From an uncultured Marinobacter sp. (GTDB lineage Bacteria; Pseudomonadota; Gammaproteobacteria; Pseudomonadales; Oleiphilaceae): a stretch of DNA of 64,000 nucleotides. Positions within the stretch are counted from its first letter, which is position 1. Each line of letters begins with the position of its first letter. Positions 42,610 to 51,417 of the stretch are shown piece by piece. A model generated the notes under the pieces. The model saw nothing but the letters and a program-made list of their open reading frames with translations, made no database searches and was not told the DNA's origin. The stretch spans positions 1 through 64,000 of the forward strand of contig NZ_CAJXKQ010000005.1 in NCBI RefSeq assembly GCF_913055835.1, written 5' to 3'. A program made the position numbers and the translations under genes.

Positions 42610-42753
42610 GATGAACCCTGCATACCGTGAAAATAAACTGGCCCGGAAGAATCCAGGCCAGTGTTTATGACAGTCAGTCTACCTTCACCAATGCACGGGC
42701 GCATCCGGGGGAGGGTTACGTGGGGTTCATTTGAGTGGCATTCCAGCGCCCGG

Positions 42754-43452
42754 TCAACCCGCCATCTTCGGCAAAAAAGACGTATCAACCCAGTAGCGCT
42801 TGGGATTTGTCGGATTTATATAAACTGGTATCGAGTCGCTATGGATATGCTCCGATGGATCAAACCAGAGGTTTCCACTCCTGAACACATGAATATCGGA
42901 AGTGACCGGATTCTGCCACTGACACACGATCTGGAAGGGACTTTTGCCGTTCATTACGATCATCTGGTTCTTTTCAACACTTTTAAAAATTCCCTGAACA
43001 AGTTGTCCGGTTTTTCGAAGCTTCGCAGCCCCACTATTCCTGACAGCCGGTACAACAAACATACCCGCTCCAACGGCAAAGAAAACACCGCCCAAACCGC
43101 CTACAATTAGGGTTACCCCCCACAGCGAAAAGAATCCATCGATTCTTGCAGACTCCGCATTGCCGGGCATGAACAACACACGAACCGTCTCACCGCGACT
43201 GTAACTTGGAGGGTTGCTGCCACTGGATGAGAGGAACTCTGTGAACCTGCCCTTTTCGTCTTCGAAACGGACGAGAGGATAGTAGGCATTAGAATCACTG
43301 GACCGTGATCGAATCAGGTCGGTGACAACGCCCGGCTTGGCTGTCGCGGTTTCAAGAAAGGTTGAAGTGCTCTGGAAAGAGAAAAAGGCGCCGACAAGCA
43401 TGCCGACACCCACGAGTGCAAAAATCACCCGCAGCGTATTGAAGGTTTTCAT
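42754..43452 (-). CDS. DUF3592-type membrane protein
   Basis: A 232-residue protein with a membrane helix near residues 9-27 (VIFALVGVGMLVGAFFSF), a periplasmic/exposed beta domain (GVVTDLIRSRSSDSNAYYPLVRFED...GETVRVLFMPGNAESARIDGF) and a second helix pair around residues 110-135. This is the DUF3592 layout. It lies beside a T6SS effector island with no clear immunity gene, so an inner-membrane immunity role is conceivable (inference). ATG 43452 has AAGGAAC upstream. Confidence 0.8.
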   Translation of the reverse strand: MKTFNTLRVIFALVGVGMLVGAFFSFQSTSTFLETATAKPGVVTDLIRSRSSDSNAYYPLVRFEDEKGRFTEFLSSSGSNPPSYSRGETVRVLFMPGNAESARIDGFFSLWGVTLIVGGLGGVFFAVGAGMFVVPAVRNSGAAKLRKTGQLVQGIFKSVEKNQMIVMNGKSPFQIVCQWQNPVTSDIHVFRSGNLWFDPSEHIHSDSIPVYINPTNPKRYWVDTSFLPKMAG

Positions 43453-43662
43453 ATCAGTTCCTTTGAAGTTTGCTTCCATGCCGAAAACGCCCTGTTTTCG
43501 GGAGCACAAATTATACTTGAATCGATAAGCCTTGAAAGTCTCAAGATGAGACGCGCTTCCTCCAATCTGTACAAACTATCTCTATGGTAATTCTGTTGCT
43601 TCAAGCAAGTTGATAGAATGCTGTTAACACATGGAGTGTTAACCCCATTGCACGGAGCAAGC

Positions 43663-44529
43663 ATGCGTTACCTTGTTTTTTCTTCTCTTTTTGTCACCTC
43701 TGCCCTTTCCGGATGCAGCCTCTATTACGAATCCCAGGCAAAAGACATGGTTCAGCGCCAGATGGACGCCATGGTTTTTGTCGAAGGTGGGGAGTTTATG
43801 ATGGGGAATCCTGGGGGGTGGAGTGTTCGCAGCGATACCATTCCAGCACATCGTGTCATCGTTGATGATTTTTATATTCAGAAATACGAGGTTTCCCAGG
43901 AGGATTTTGAGCTGTTCATGGCGGTTACGGGATATGAACCCTCGGACAGCCGTTATAAAGATATGAAAGATGAAATGCCGGAGCGTTTCGACAACGGATT
44001 ACCAGCGGTCACTTCATGGGTTGATTCAAATGCTTTCTGCCTTTGGTTGGGCAAACATACCGGTAAAGAAGTCCGACTGCCCACGGAGGCCGAGTGGGAA
44101 TATGCTGCACGCGCCCAGGGCCAAATGCTTCCGTATGCCACCGAAAATGGAGAGGCAATTGAGAATGTCACGATGGCGGCTAAGATTGAAGTTAGCCGCT
44201 ACAACCCTTCTGCAAAAGCCGCACTGCCTAACCCTCCCGGAGCATTTCCACCGAATGCTCTAGGCTTGTATGACATGTCTGGCAACGTTGGCGAGTGGGT
44301 TGGCGATAAATACTCAAGTGATTATTATCAGAGATCTCCAATCGATAACCCTAAGGGGCCTGCGGTGGGTCAAACAGACATCTTTGAAGGGCTTTCCTAC
44401 CGGGTCCTTCGAGGGGGCCACTACGAAGAGTTTGAAGGAAACACAACCGTAACTCGCCGTAAGGGATCTGAGACACTGGCGGCCAAAAGCCGCGGATTCC
44501 GCTGTTCTTGGGATCCGGCAGGAGATTAA
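43663..44529 (+). CDS. SUMF1/formylglycine-generating-enzyme-fold lipoprotein
   Basis: A 288-residue protein with lipobox SALSGC at about residue 17 and a SUMF1 domain. Motifs are MVFVEGGEFMMGNPGG, HRVIVDDFYIQKYEVSQEDFELFM, LPTEAEWEYAAR, NALGLYDMSGNVGEWVGDKY and YRVLRGGHYEE...SRGFRC. The two active-site cysteines of true FGE are not evident, so it is probably non-catalytic. It ends 14 bp from the convergent effector gene. SUMF1-fold lipoproteins occur near T6SS and related systems; an accessory or immunity role is inference. Confidence 0.85.
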   Translation: MRYLVFSSLFVTSALSGCSLYYESQAKDMVQRQMDAMVFVEGGEFMMGNPGGWSVRSDTIPAHRVIVDDFYIQKYEVSQEDFELFMAVTGYEPSDSRYKDMKDEMPERFDNGLPAVTSWVDSNAFCLWLGKHTGKEVRLPTEAEWEYAARAQGQMLPYATENGEAIENVTMAAKIEVSRYNPSAKAALPNPPGAFPPNALGLYDMSGNVGEWVGDKYSSDYYQRSPIDNPKGPAVGQTDIFEGLSYRVLRGGHYEEFEGNTTVTRRKGSETLAAKSRGFRCSWDPAGD

Positions 44530-44543
44530 CTTTTCAACAAATT

Positions 44544-47216
44544 CTAGCCGAGCACCCTTGATAACCACTGCTCGGTTTTTAGTGACTGGGCGGAACGAAA
44601 TAACCTCTGAACAATGATCTTCGAGTAATTGGTCTTAAAATCGTGGAAACTACCTTTACGCCCCCCATTACCAATCCTCTTAAAAACCTCTACCAATTCA
44701 CGGTGGCTACTTATCGTCTCAAGAATTTTCATAGTCGCTTCGTTGATCAATTCCTTATATGGATCCTTGAAGCTAAGAGAGCCTGAACTGTTTTTCGTCA
44801 GAGCTTCTAGTAGTTCGGCCTTGGAAGGAGGGGTTAGCTTATTTAAGCTATCGTTCTCGAGAATTACCGCAGCGACATCTCGAATTTGTGAATTGTCTTT
44901 TGTCAAATCCGCCCAAAACATTTCAATTCGTTCAACACCTTGAGAAACGATTTGGTTAAAGTCAGATTTAGTTATGGCGAATGTTTTAATTAATAAAGTA
45001 ATCTGCTTAAAAGCGCCTTCATCAATCCAATCCAAAAATCTAAAATCGCTCTGCTCGAGCGACCACCTTACAAACTTAACCAACTCCCATATCTGCTCAG
45101 CGTTCAGTTCCGCAGCAATGCCCCCACTCCCGCCGGGGCCAAGAACCAGACTACCTTTGAAAAAGGCCACAAGCTTGCTCTCGCGAAGTTCAATTTTGTA
45201 ATCAAAACCAAAACCGATTCCGGATGAAACCGCAATTTCTGGCTTTACCTCAGCCAGCAATTCAAACTCAGGATCCCCCCCTGTTTGGTCATCAGTCGCT
45301 CCATCAACTTCCTCATAAGCAGCCTTCCACTTAACCCCAAATCTGGCTTCATTACTTACGGTTGCGCCAGCAAAAGCTTGCCCGTTGGTCTGGCCAGAGA
45401 CACCAACATCCCCGGGTGCGCTGGACACCTTTGCATTTGCTGCGAGAGACAGACAGGCACCCGCAAACCCTTGAATCCGGTATTCCGCGTCTGCCCTGAA
45501 GTATCCACAATGGAGCTTTATCGAGTTTCCCTGATGATTTTCGTACTCGAGGAGCACCTTTGCTCCGGTCTCATCCGGCAGCCTGGCGGCAAAGGTCGCC
45601 TCACCCTGCAGGAGACTGTACGTTCCTTGCATTTGGGTACCAATATAGGCTTGGCCCTTTTCGGGCTCGTAGTTGGCCTCCAGGCTGCACTGCGCGGCAA
45701 ACCGGAACATCTGTGCTTCGGCACCTGCGGCGAAACGACCATCTTCGGTTGAAGCTTCTTTTTTAAATAATTCAATTTCCAACTGGTTAAAGAAGTTGTC
45801 CTCTTTGCTCTTCCACTCAGCAAACTTCAACTTGAGCGACCGGTCGTTCTTCAGGCCGTTTTTCGCCTCATCCCAGGCCCGCTCAAAGTCAGCAGCACTC
45901 ATAACTGCTCGAACATCCGAAGCCTTAAGCGGCTTCCAGTTAGTGCGTAATTGATTCAGAACCTCTAGGCGGGCGTAGCGGTAACCTGCGGCACCAGTGT
46001 GCTTAAGTTCAACTAGAGGCTGGGACTTCATAGAACCGAGGTTCGGCTTTGCGAGAACATCGACAGCCGAAGGTGGACTGGTTTCCACCAAACGCCTCAG
46101 GGTTTTCTCTATATCCACGATGAGTTCTCGTCGCTCCTGCTGTTCCTTACGGTGCTTTTCAACTTCGTCTTGGTGGATTATGTTCCAAAGCCGGACAGCC
46201 CAGGATACTCTCGCGGCATATTCGCTGACGTAATCCATGTAGGGAATTAGCTCATCATCGAGTTCGTTCAGTCGCTTCTTTTTGTCTACCAAAGACTGAA
46301 TATCAGCCTCTGCAATGAAATCTGGCCAGCGGGTGTATTTCTTCAATTCCTGGGCTTCATGCCCGAGCCGTTGCACTCGGTGGCTATCTGCGTCCTGATC
46401 ACTCTGAACCATCCGATACTGAAGCTCAGCCTCCAAAGCCGCCCTGAGGAACCTGAGCCTCTCATCCATTTCATCCAAGTCTTGTTTGCTGGCTTCGGTT
46501 ATCAGCTCGTGAGTCTCAACCTTTGCCTTCACGCCAGGCAGTGTCGCTTCCAGTTCGGCACAAAGCGTTGTGAAAACTTTTACTGAGAGCAAGTCTTTCC
46601 TGTCTGTGAGGTTGGCTTGACTCGCGGGAAACAGAATCTGGCTTCGGATCTGATTGATCTCATATTCAATCCGTTTTTCTCTACGACGCTGATGTTCGAG
46701 TCGTTGTCGCTCTCGTTTCCAGCGGGCCTCGTAGTCATTGAGCAGCTCCTTTGCTGTAGAGCTTTGCTCAGTTTCGGGGAGTGCCCGCAACTCTCGAAGG
46801 CTGTCCCAAGCCTTTTCGCGCGCAGCAGGTATATCCTCCACTGGCCCCGCTTCCGCCTCCTTTAACTCAATCAAGGGCTCGTTGAGAGTCTCAATCTCAC
46901 CAATCAGATCCTTCAGCTGAGTGCGACTAAGCGCATAGACAGTGTCTTCCTCACCAGTGACGTGGACAAGCGCTTCGCACTCAATTGAACACTGAGAGCA
47001 TTCAAGATCATCTTTCGTATCATCATTAGCCGATTGCGCTGCCGGAAAAGCCTTTTGGTCTACGGAGTTTTCAGGGACAGTGAGATTCCATCCAGCTTCA
47101 ATGTGATTCACATCCTTGATGATCGGATTCTCATTCTTGATCGCACTCAACGAAACCTGATACTTCGAAGCAATAGCTGAAAGCGTTTCCCCTGACTGAA
47201 CTTTATGCTGTGGCAT
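44544..47216 (-). CDS. Putative T6SS cargo effector with N-terminal LysM domain
   Basis: An 890-residue protein. Residues 1-50 form a LysM domain (HKVQSGETLSAIASKYQVSLSAIKNEN...GWNLTVPEN). Residues about 90-360 are strongly charged and coiled-coil-like. Residues about 450-690 are Gly/Ala-rich beta-type sequence (AEYRIQGFAGACLSLAANAKVSS...GFGFDYKIELRESK). The last 200 residues are helical and basic. It follows vgrG and the DUF4123 adaptor with overlapping translation, the normal place of a VgrG-delivered effector. I recognise no enzymatic motif; the toxic activity is unknown. It is AT-richer than flanking chromosomal genes, suggesting transfer. GGAGG precedes ATG 47216. Confidence 0.8.
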   Translation of the reverse strand: MPQHKVQSGETLSAIASKYQVSLSAIKNENPIIKDVNHIEAGWNLTVPENSVDQKAFPAAQSANDDTKDDLECSQCSIECEALVHVTGEEDTVYALSRTQLKDLIGEIETLNEPLIELKEAEAGPVEDIPAAREKAWDSLRELRALPETEQSSTAKELLNDYEARWKRERQRLEHQRRREKRIEYEINQIRSQILFPASQANLTDRKDLLSVKVFTTLCAELEATLPGVKAKVETHELITEASKQDLDEMDERLRFLRAALEAELQYRMVQSDQDADSHRVQRLGHEAQELKKYTRWPDFIAEADIQSLVDKKKRLNELDDELIPYMDYVSEYAARVSWAVRLWNIIHQDEVEKHRKEQQERRELIVDIEKTLRRLVETSPPSAVDVLAKPNLGSMKSQPLVELKHTGAAGYRYARLEVLNQLRTNWKPLKASDVRAVMSAADFERAWDEAKNGLKNDRSLKLKFAEWKSKEDNFFNQLEIELFKKEASTEDGRFAAGAEAQMFRFAAQCSLEANYEPEKGQAYIGTQMQGTYSLLQGEATFAARLPDETGAKVLLEYENHQGNSIKLHCGYFRADAEYRIQGFAGACLSLAANAKVSSAPGDVGVSGQTNGQAFAGATVSNEARFGVKWKAAYEEVDGATDDQTGGDPEFELLAEVKPEIAVSSGIGFGFDYKIELRESKLVAFFKGSLVLGPGGSGGIAAELNAEQIWELVKFVRWSLEQSDFRFLDWIDEGAFKQITLLIKTFAITKSDFNQIVSQGVERIEMFWADLTKDNSQIRDVAAVILENDSLNKLTPPSKAELLEALTKNSSGSLSFKDPYKELINEATMKILETISSHRELVEVFKRIGNGGRKGSFHDFKTNYSKIIVQRLFRSAQSLKTEQWLSRVLG

Positions 47217-48069
47217 CCGTGCCCTCCAATATACGTTCCATCGCGTTCATACGGTCCGCCGGCGTCATCTCCGGGGCTTTAATAACTTTCTGAAAATCTG
47301 ACGTCCCAACCAGATCAGAGCCATTGCGGATGCAAAGTCGCAACCAACGCTCTTGTAGAGAAGCAGTTTCTAAACCGAGTTTCGAAGCTCTCTGAAGCTG
47401 CTCCAAAACCCAGACTCTTCGGTCTCCGCTTTCAGGCAAATAATCCCGATAGACTTGCTCATAAGCCATTGCACGATCAGCCAATCTATAGGGCGGCAAC
47501 GCGGATAGTTCAGACTGAACCAACGAGGGTTGTTCGGGGTGTTCTATCTTTCCGGCTTTATCAGGCGACTGGTATGCTTGCCAATCCGACCCGCTATGCC
47601 AGTAGATTGTTACTCCGGCATTCACGATCGGCTTTGCTCGCCCTGCAAAAGCTGCCAGCAATGGACGAAAAGACCTTGGATCGTAAAATCGAAACAGTCG
47701 CTCATCCGACTTTGCAAGTGCTAGCAACCATCCCTGGGCCCAATTAAAAACACACGTCGAGCTTTCCGGCGAATCAATGAAGATTCCCAGCGGCACAAAG
47801 CTCAATCGCTCTTTAAGCTTTCTATGGAATTGGGTGTCTCCATTGAACGCCAGGAGTATGGGTCCTTGATTCCATGAGGCCTGCCATCGGGTATTCTCCA
47901 GAAGGCTCCACCACTGAACCGAGCCATGTTGGTCAGCTTCGTAGAGAAATCTGAGGAAGCTATCATCGACCGCGAGGTCAATGACGGCAAAGTCCGCGCT
48001 GGAGGGTTCCTGAGCCAGCAAATCCAGGCTATCAAGCGTGCTGATGTAGTTTGCAGCGTCCATTCTCAT
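47203..48069 (-). CDS. DUF4123 T6SS effector adaptor (Tap/TEC)
   Basis: A 289-residue protein whose N-terminal part (FAVIDLAVDDSFLRFLYEADQHGSVQWWSLLENT, QGPILLAFNGDTQFHRKL, ALAKSDERLFRFYDPRSFRPLLAAF) is the DUF4123 domain. Adaptors of this family load a specific effector onto the VgrG spike. The gene overlaps the 3' end of vgrG and the 5' end of the effector gene. ATG 48069 is a choice among GTG 48078, ATG 48069 and ATG 48063; no ribosome-binding site decides. Confidence 0.9.
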   Translation of the reverse strand: MRMDAANYISTLDSLDLLAQEPSSADFAVIDLAVDDSFLRFLYEADQHGSVQWWSLLENTRWQASWNQGPILLAFNGDTQFHRKLKERLSFVPLGIFIDSPESSTCVFNWAQGWLLALAKSDERLFRFYDPRSFRPLLAAFAGRAKPIVNAGVTIYWHSGSDWQAYQSPDKAGKIEHPEQPSLVQSELSALPPYRLADRAMAYEQVYRDYLPESGDRRVWVLEQLQRASKLGLETASLQERWLRLCIRNGSDLVGTSDFQKVIKAPEMTPADRMNAMERILEGTDATA

Positions 48070-50146
48070 CAAACTCACAATCGGAAACGACAGGCGCTCC
48101 CTGGTTGGCTGATTCCTTCAGCAATGTTGAGTGATCTGCCAAAACCTGCGGAGCACTCTTTCCTGTCTCACGTTGGTCGGTTTCTTCTAGCTGCACAGCG
48201 CCCGAACTTCCGTCTTGGGCAACAATGCCGGCGGGCAGCTCCGGGGCTTTATCTGCCACCCGACTCCCACTCCCCGGCCCGCCACCAGAATTCATGCGCA
48301 CCGAAGGCCCGGAGACCGTAACGCCACTGGGATCCAGCTTCAAAAAGCTGCCACCGGCTTTCAGCGTGAGTTCGGCGCCCGCCTCGATTACGACTTTCAT
48401 GCCCGCCTTGTGGTGAATCTCGGTGCCAGCTTCAACGAGCTGGTTTTTGCCCTGTTTGCTGTGAAAACTTCCACCCACGGATAGACTGTAATCACTGTCG
48501 ACCGACTCACGCTGTTCACCATCGACAGTGCGGTGCTCATTGCCTTTCACGTGACTGAAATCGTTGTTTTCGACTGTGCGGTGACTGTCGTTCAGAATCA
48601 CCTCCGTGCGGTTGTTCTCGGTGAGCAGATCCAGGTCTTTCTGGGCATGAACGTAGATCTGCTCCTGGCCCGCCTCATCCTCAAACCGCAGTTCGTTGCT
48701 GCCCTCGCCCTTGTGGGTTTTGGTTTTCAGTGTTGTGCGGGTTTTGTGCTCCGGGAGCCCATAGGGCGGCGTGTTGGTAACGTGGTGGGTTCTGCCGGTG
48801 ATGATCGGTTGGTCCGGGTCTCCATCCAGGAAGGAGACAATTACCTCGTGACCGATTCGTGGCAAGGCCATGAAACCGTACTGGCCGCCGGCCCAGCCCT
48901 GGCTGACCCGGAGCCAGGCACTGCTGTGTTCGTCGTTCCTGCTGTATCGATCCCATGGAAACCGCACTTTCACCCGACCATATTCGTCGCAGTGGATCTC
49001 CTCGCCTTCCGGACCGGTGACAATCGCGATTTGCGGGCCGTCCATAAGAGGACGGTGGGGCGTCTGCGGTACCCAGGTAAGGTCGGCAGGTATGGCATTG
49101 AACTGGTTGTGGTATGTAGTGGGGTCGCTGCCGCCCTCTTCTTCCAACGCCTGGGGCTGGGAACCAGTATGGGTAACTGCGGTTAGCAGCCATTCCCGGT
49201 TCAGGGCGGCGCTGTCATGCTCTTTCAGTTCAACCTTGGCGCCGGCGCAGAAATCCGGGCGATTGCTCTCACCGGATGCGGTACTGGCATCATTGCGCAG
49301 GGACTGGAGTCTGGCTTCGGTAAACGGCTGGCCACTGGCGTCAGCCTTGAAGCGGCCGGGGTAATCGTAGTGCTGGTAGTCTTCCCGGTGCTTCAGGTCG
49401 CCGCTGGCTTGCTCATGCATCAGCGCATAAGCCGGATTCCGGAAGGTGTAATCCTTCATCGCTACGGAAGCGACCCGCACTCGCTCTTCATACCGGAATC
49501 GAAAAACCGAGGGGCGCTTGGTGCTGCCGCCGGCTTTGGCGTTATATTCCGCCGGTTCCAGCTTGGGCGCATCGCCATGATGGTCGGCGATTACAAGCGC
49601 CGGCTGTGTCTCCGCGTCCACGCTCCCGTGTTCATAGCGATAGTGCCAGCCCTCTTCAGCAGCAAGGCGCTCCAGAAAGGCCAGGTCGCTTTCCCGATGC
49701 TGAACACAATACTCCCTTTGCTCCGGGGTGCGCTTCAGGTCGAAAACCGAATCGATAATGCCCCGCTCTTCTAGCAGAGTGCGCACGATCGTGTCGGTGC
49801 TCTGGGTCTGGAACATCCGGCTATTGTGCATCATCCCAAGGCGCCAGAGCGGCGGCTGGATATTCAATTCATAGCGGGTACGCCGGTGGCCCGCATCGCC
49901 CCGAACGAATTCGTTGACCACCCCGGTGAAGCGCCTGAGCGGCTCGCCATCCTGCCAGACCACGAGATCCAAGGGTTGCTCGAGAATTTCAGATGCCTGA
50001 ATCGACGGATCGGTGCTGGAAAGCTCCAGATGACCGTAAAATACTTCGGAGAGGCGTTCGGTCAGTGTGAAACCAACCACGGAAAATAAATCTGAGGGGA
50101 GGCCGCCAACACGGGCGGTAAACTGCAATCCGCTTGCCTGAGGCAT
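48032..50146 (-). CDS. vgrG: T6SS spike protein VgrG
   Basis: A 704-residue VgrG. The gp27-like region begins LQFTARVGGLPSDLFSVVGFTLTERLSEVFYGHLELSS and includes YCVQHRESDLAFLERLAAEEGWHYRYEH. The gp5 OB-fold has GPEGEEIHCDEYGRVKVRFPWDR and WLRVSQGWAGGQYGFMALPRIGHEVIVSFLDGDPDQPIITGRTHH. A C-terminal beta-helix with repeated SHVKGNEHRTVDGEQRESV-type segments follows. ATG 50146 with AGGGA is preferred over TTG 50200. No hcp, sheath or baseplate gene is in the window, so this is an orphan spike island. Confidence 0.97.
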   Translation of the reverse strand: MPQASGLQFTARVGGLPSDLFSVVGFTLTERLSEVFYGHLELSSTDPSIQASEILEQPLDLVVWQDGEPLRRFTGVVNEFVRGDAGHRRTRYELNIQPPLWRLGMMHNSRMFQTQSTDTIVRTLLEERGIIDSVFDLKRTPEQREYCVQHRESDLAFLERLAAEEGWHYRYEHGSVDAETQPALVIADHHGDAPKLEPAEYNAKAGGSTKRPSVFRFRYEERVRVASVAMKDYTFRNPAYALMHEQASGDLKHREDYQHYDYPGRFKADASGQPFTEARLQSLRNDASTASGESNRPDFCAGAKVELKEHDSAALNREWLLTAVTHTGSQPQALEEEGGSDPTTYHNQFNAIPADLTWVPQTPHRPLMDGPQIAIVTGPEGEEIHCDEYGRVKVRFPWDRYSRNDEHSSAWLRVSQGWAGGQYGFMALPRIGHEVIVSFLDGDPDQPIITGRTHHVTNTPPYGLPEHKTRTTLKTKTHKGEGSNELRFEDEAGQEQIYVHAQKDLDLLTENNRTEVILNDSHRTVENNDFSHVKGNEHRTVDGEQRESVDSDYSLSVGGSFHSKQGKNQLVEAGTEIHHKAGMKVVIEAGAELTLKAGGSFLKLDPSGVTVSGPSVRMNSGGGPGSGSRVADKAPELPAGIVAQDGSSGAVQLEETDQRETGKSAPQVLADHSTLLKESANQGAPVVSDCEFDENGRCKLHQHA

Positions 50147-50297
50147 ATCTTCAATCCCTGAAGGTATGGTTATGTCCCGTTCCCGGCGGCCTTTGGCCAA
50201 CCAAATCCCTGGTTGGGCTACCGAGAAACAACTGGCGGCAAAAGTACCAGCACTGACTCTGAAAATCCAGCCGCTGGTCGCAAAAACGGTAACATGG

Positions 50298-50331
50298 CCG
50301 GGGTCAGATGAAATGCTGCATCTGACCCCGG
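50298..50331. repeat. Perfect hairpin (TCTGACCCC family)
   Basis: CCGGGGTCAGATG (50298-50310) pairs with CATCTGACCCCGG (50319-50331), a 13-bp stem with an 8-nt loop, just downstream of the mmsB-like gene. A related hairpin occurs at 53320-53358. It may be a terminator or a dispersed REP-like element. Confidence 0.7.
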
Positions 50332-50338
50332 ACGCACA

Positions 50339-51226
50339 TTATTCAGGCTTGTAAAGCCGCTGGATGCTGGAGAAGTCCAGATTTCCATTGCCCTGCCCCG
50401 CATGGAGCTGGAACAGGTTGCGGGCCAGAGAACCCATGGGAATGGAGGCCTGATTTTTGACAGCGTTATCGAACGCCAGCCCCAGATCCTTGGTCATCAG
50501 GTTCACCAGGAAACCGCCCTCATAGTTGCGTGAGGCGGGCACCCCTTCCATCACACCCGGCCAGGGGTTGTAGACGTTCAGGGCCCAGTTGCCACCGGAG
50601 CTCTGCTTCATGATTTCAGAGAGTACCGCAGGATCCAGGCCGTTCTTAACGCCTAGTGCCAGCGCCTCACTGGTGCCGGACATCAGAATAGCCAGCAACA
50701 TGTTGTTGCAGATCTTGGCCACCTGACCGGAGCCATGATCGCCGGCGTGGAAAATGTTTTTGCCCATGGCGTCGAGAATCGGCTTGGCCTGGTTGAAGGC
50801 TTCTCCCGAGCCACCACAGATGAATGTCAGCGTACCGGCTTTGGCACCGCCAACACCGCCAGAGACTGGCGCATCGAGGAATGGAATGTCCTTGGCACGT
50901 GCCACTTCGGCAACGCCCCGGGCTGTTTCAGGTGCGATGGTGGAGGAGTCGATAACCAGGGTACCAGCAGGCAGTTTCGCCAGCAGGCCATCGTCACCAA
51001 GATAGACCGCTTCCACGTGTTGGCCAGCCGGCAGCATGGTGATGACACACTCGGCGCCGCTGGCTGCCTCGTGGGCGGTGTCTGCGGTTTTTGCGCCTTC
51101 GGATACCAGAGCAGCAACCGCATCTTTGGACAGATCGAATACGGTGACCTCGTGGCCGGCTTTCACCAGGTTGCTGGCCATGGGGCCGCCCATGTTACCG
51201 AGGCCGATGAAGGTAATTTTTGCCAT
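50339..51226 (-). CDS. mmsB: 3-hydroxyisobutyrate dehydrogenase
   Basis: This 295-residue NAD-dependent enzyme converts 3-hydroxyisobutyrate to methylmalonate semialdehyde in valine breakdown. The N-terminal Rossmann fold is FIGLGNMGGPMASNLVKAGHEVTVFDLS. DAPVSGGVGGAKAGTLTFICGG and the catalytic Lys region GSGQVAKICNNMLLAILMSGTSEALALG follow, as in MmsB. ATG 51226 lies 7 nt after AAGGAG; ATG 51232 would be too close. It is the last gene of the valine block. Confidence 0.94.
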   Translation of the reverse strand: MAKITFIGLGNMGGPMASNLVKAGHEVTVFDLSKDAVAALVSEGAKTADTAHEAASGAECVITMLPAGQHVEAVYLGDDGLLAKLPAGTLVIDSSTIAPETARGVAEVARAKDIPFLDAPVSGGVGGAKAGTLTFICGGSGEAFNQAKPILDAMGKNIFHAGDHGSGQVAKICNNMLLAILMSGTSEALALGVKNGLDPAVLSEIMKQSSGGNWALNVYNPWPGVMEGVPASRNYEGGFLVNLMTKDLGLAFDNAVKNQASIPMGSLARNLFQLHAGQGNGNLDFSSIQRLYKPE

Positions 51227-51260
51227 GTTCATTCTCCTTGTTCTTATATTTCTAGTGTTT

Positions 51261-51403
51261 GTCGGATTACGCTGCGCTAATCCGACCTACGGTTTGGTTG
51301 CGCTTCGGGTAGGTCGGATTATTTCGTCGGATTACGCTTTGCTCATCCGACCTACGGTTTGGGTGCGTTCCGGGTAGGTCGGATTAGCGGAGCGTAATCC
51401 GAC
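51261..51403. repeat. REP-like repeat cluster
   Basis: Four copies of a GTCGGATTA(CGCT)...ATCCGACCTACGG-type unit occur in alternating orientation (around 51261, 51311, 51326 and 51375), each flanked by GGTAGGTCGGATTA or its complement. This is the layout of bacterial interspersed mosaic REP elements. It fills the mmsB-hydrolase spacer. Confidence 0.82.
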
Positions 51404-51417
51404 ACCCAGGCCGGCTA

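Noticed and set aside
44544..47216. LysM effector considered as a peptidoglycan hydrolase
   Set aside because: Apart from LysM no amidase, glycosidase or peptidase motif was seen.
51261..51403. Repeats considered as a CRISPR array
   Set aside because: Units alternate in orientation and spacers are not uniform; it fits REP elements.
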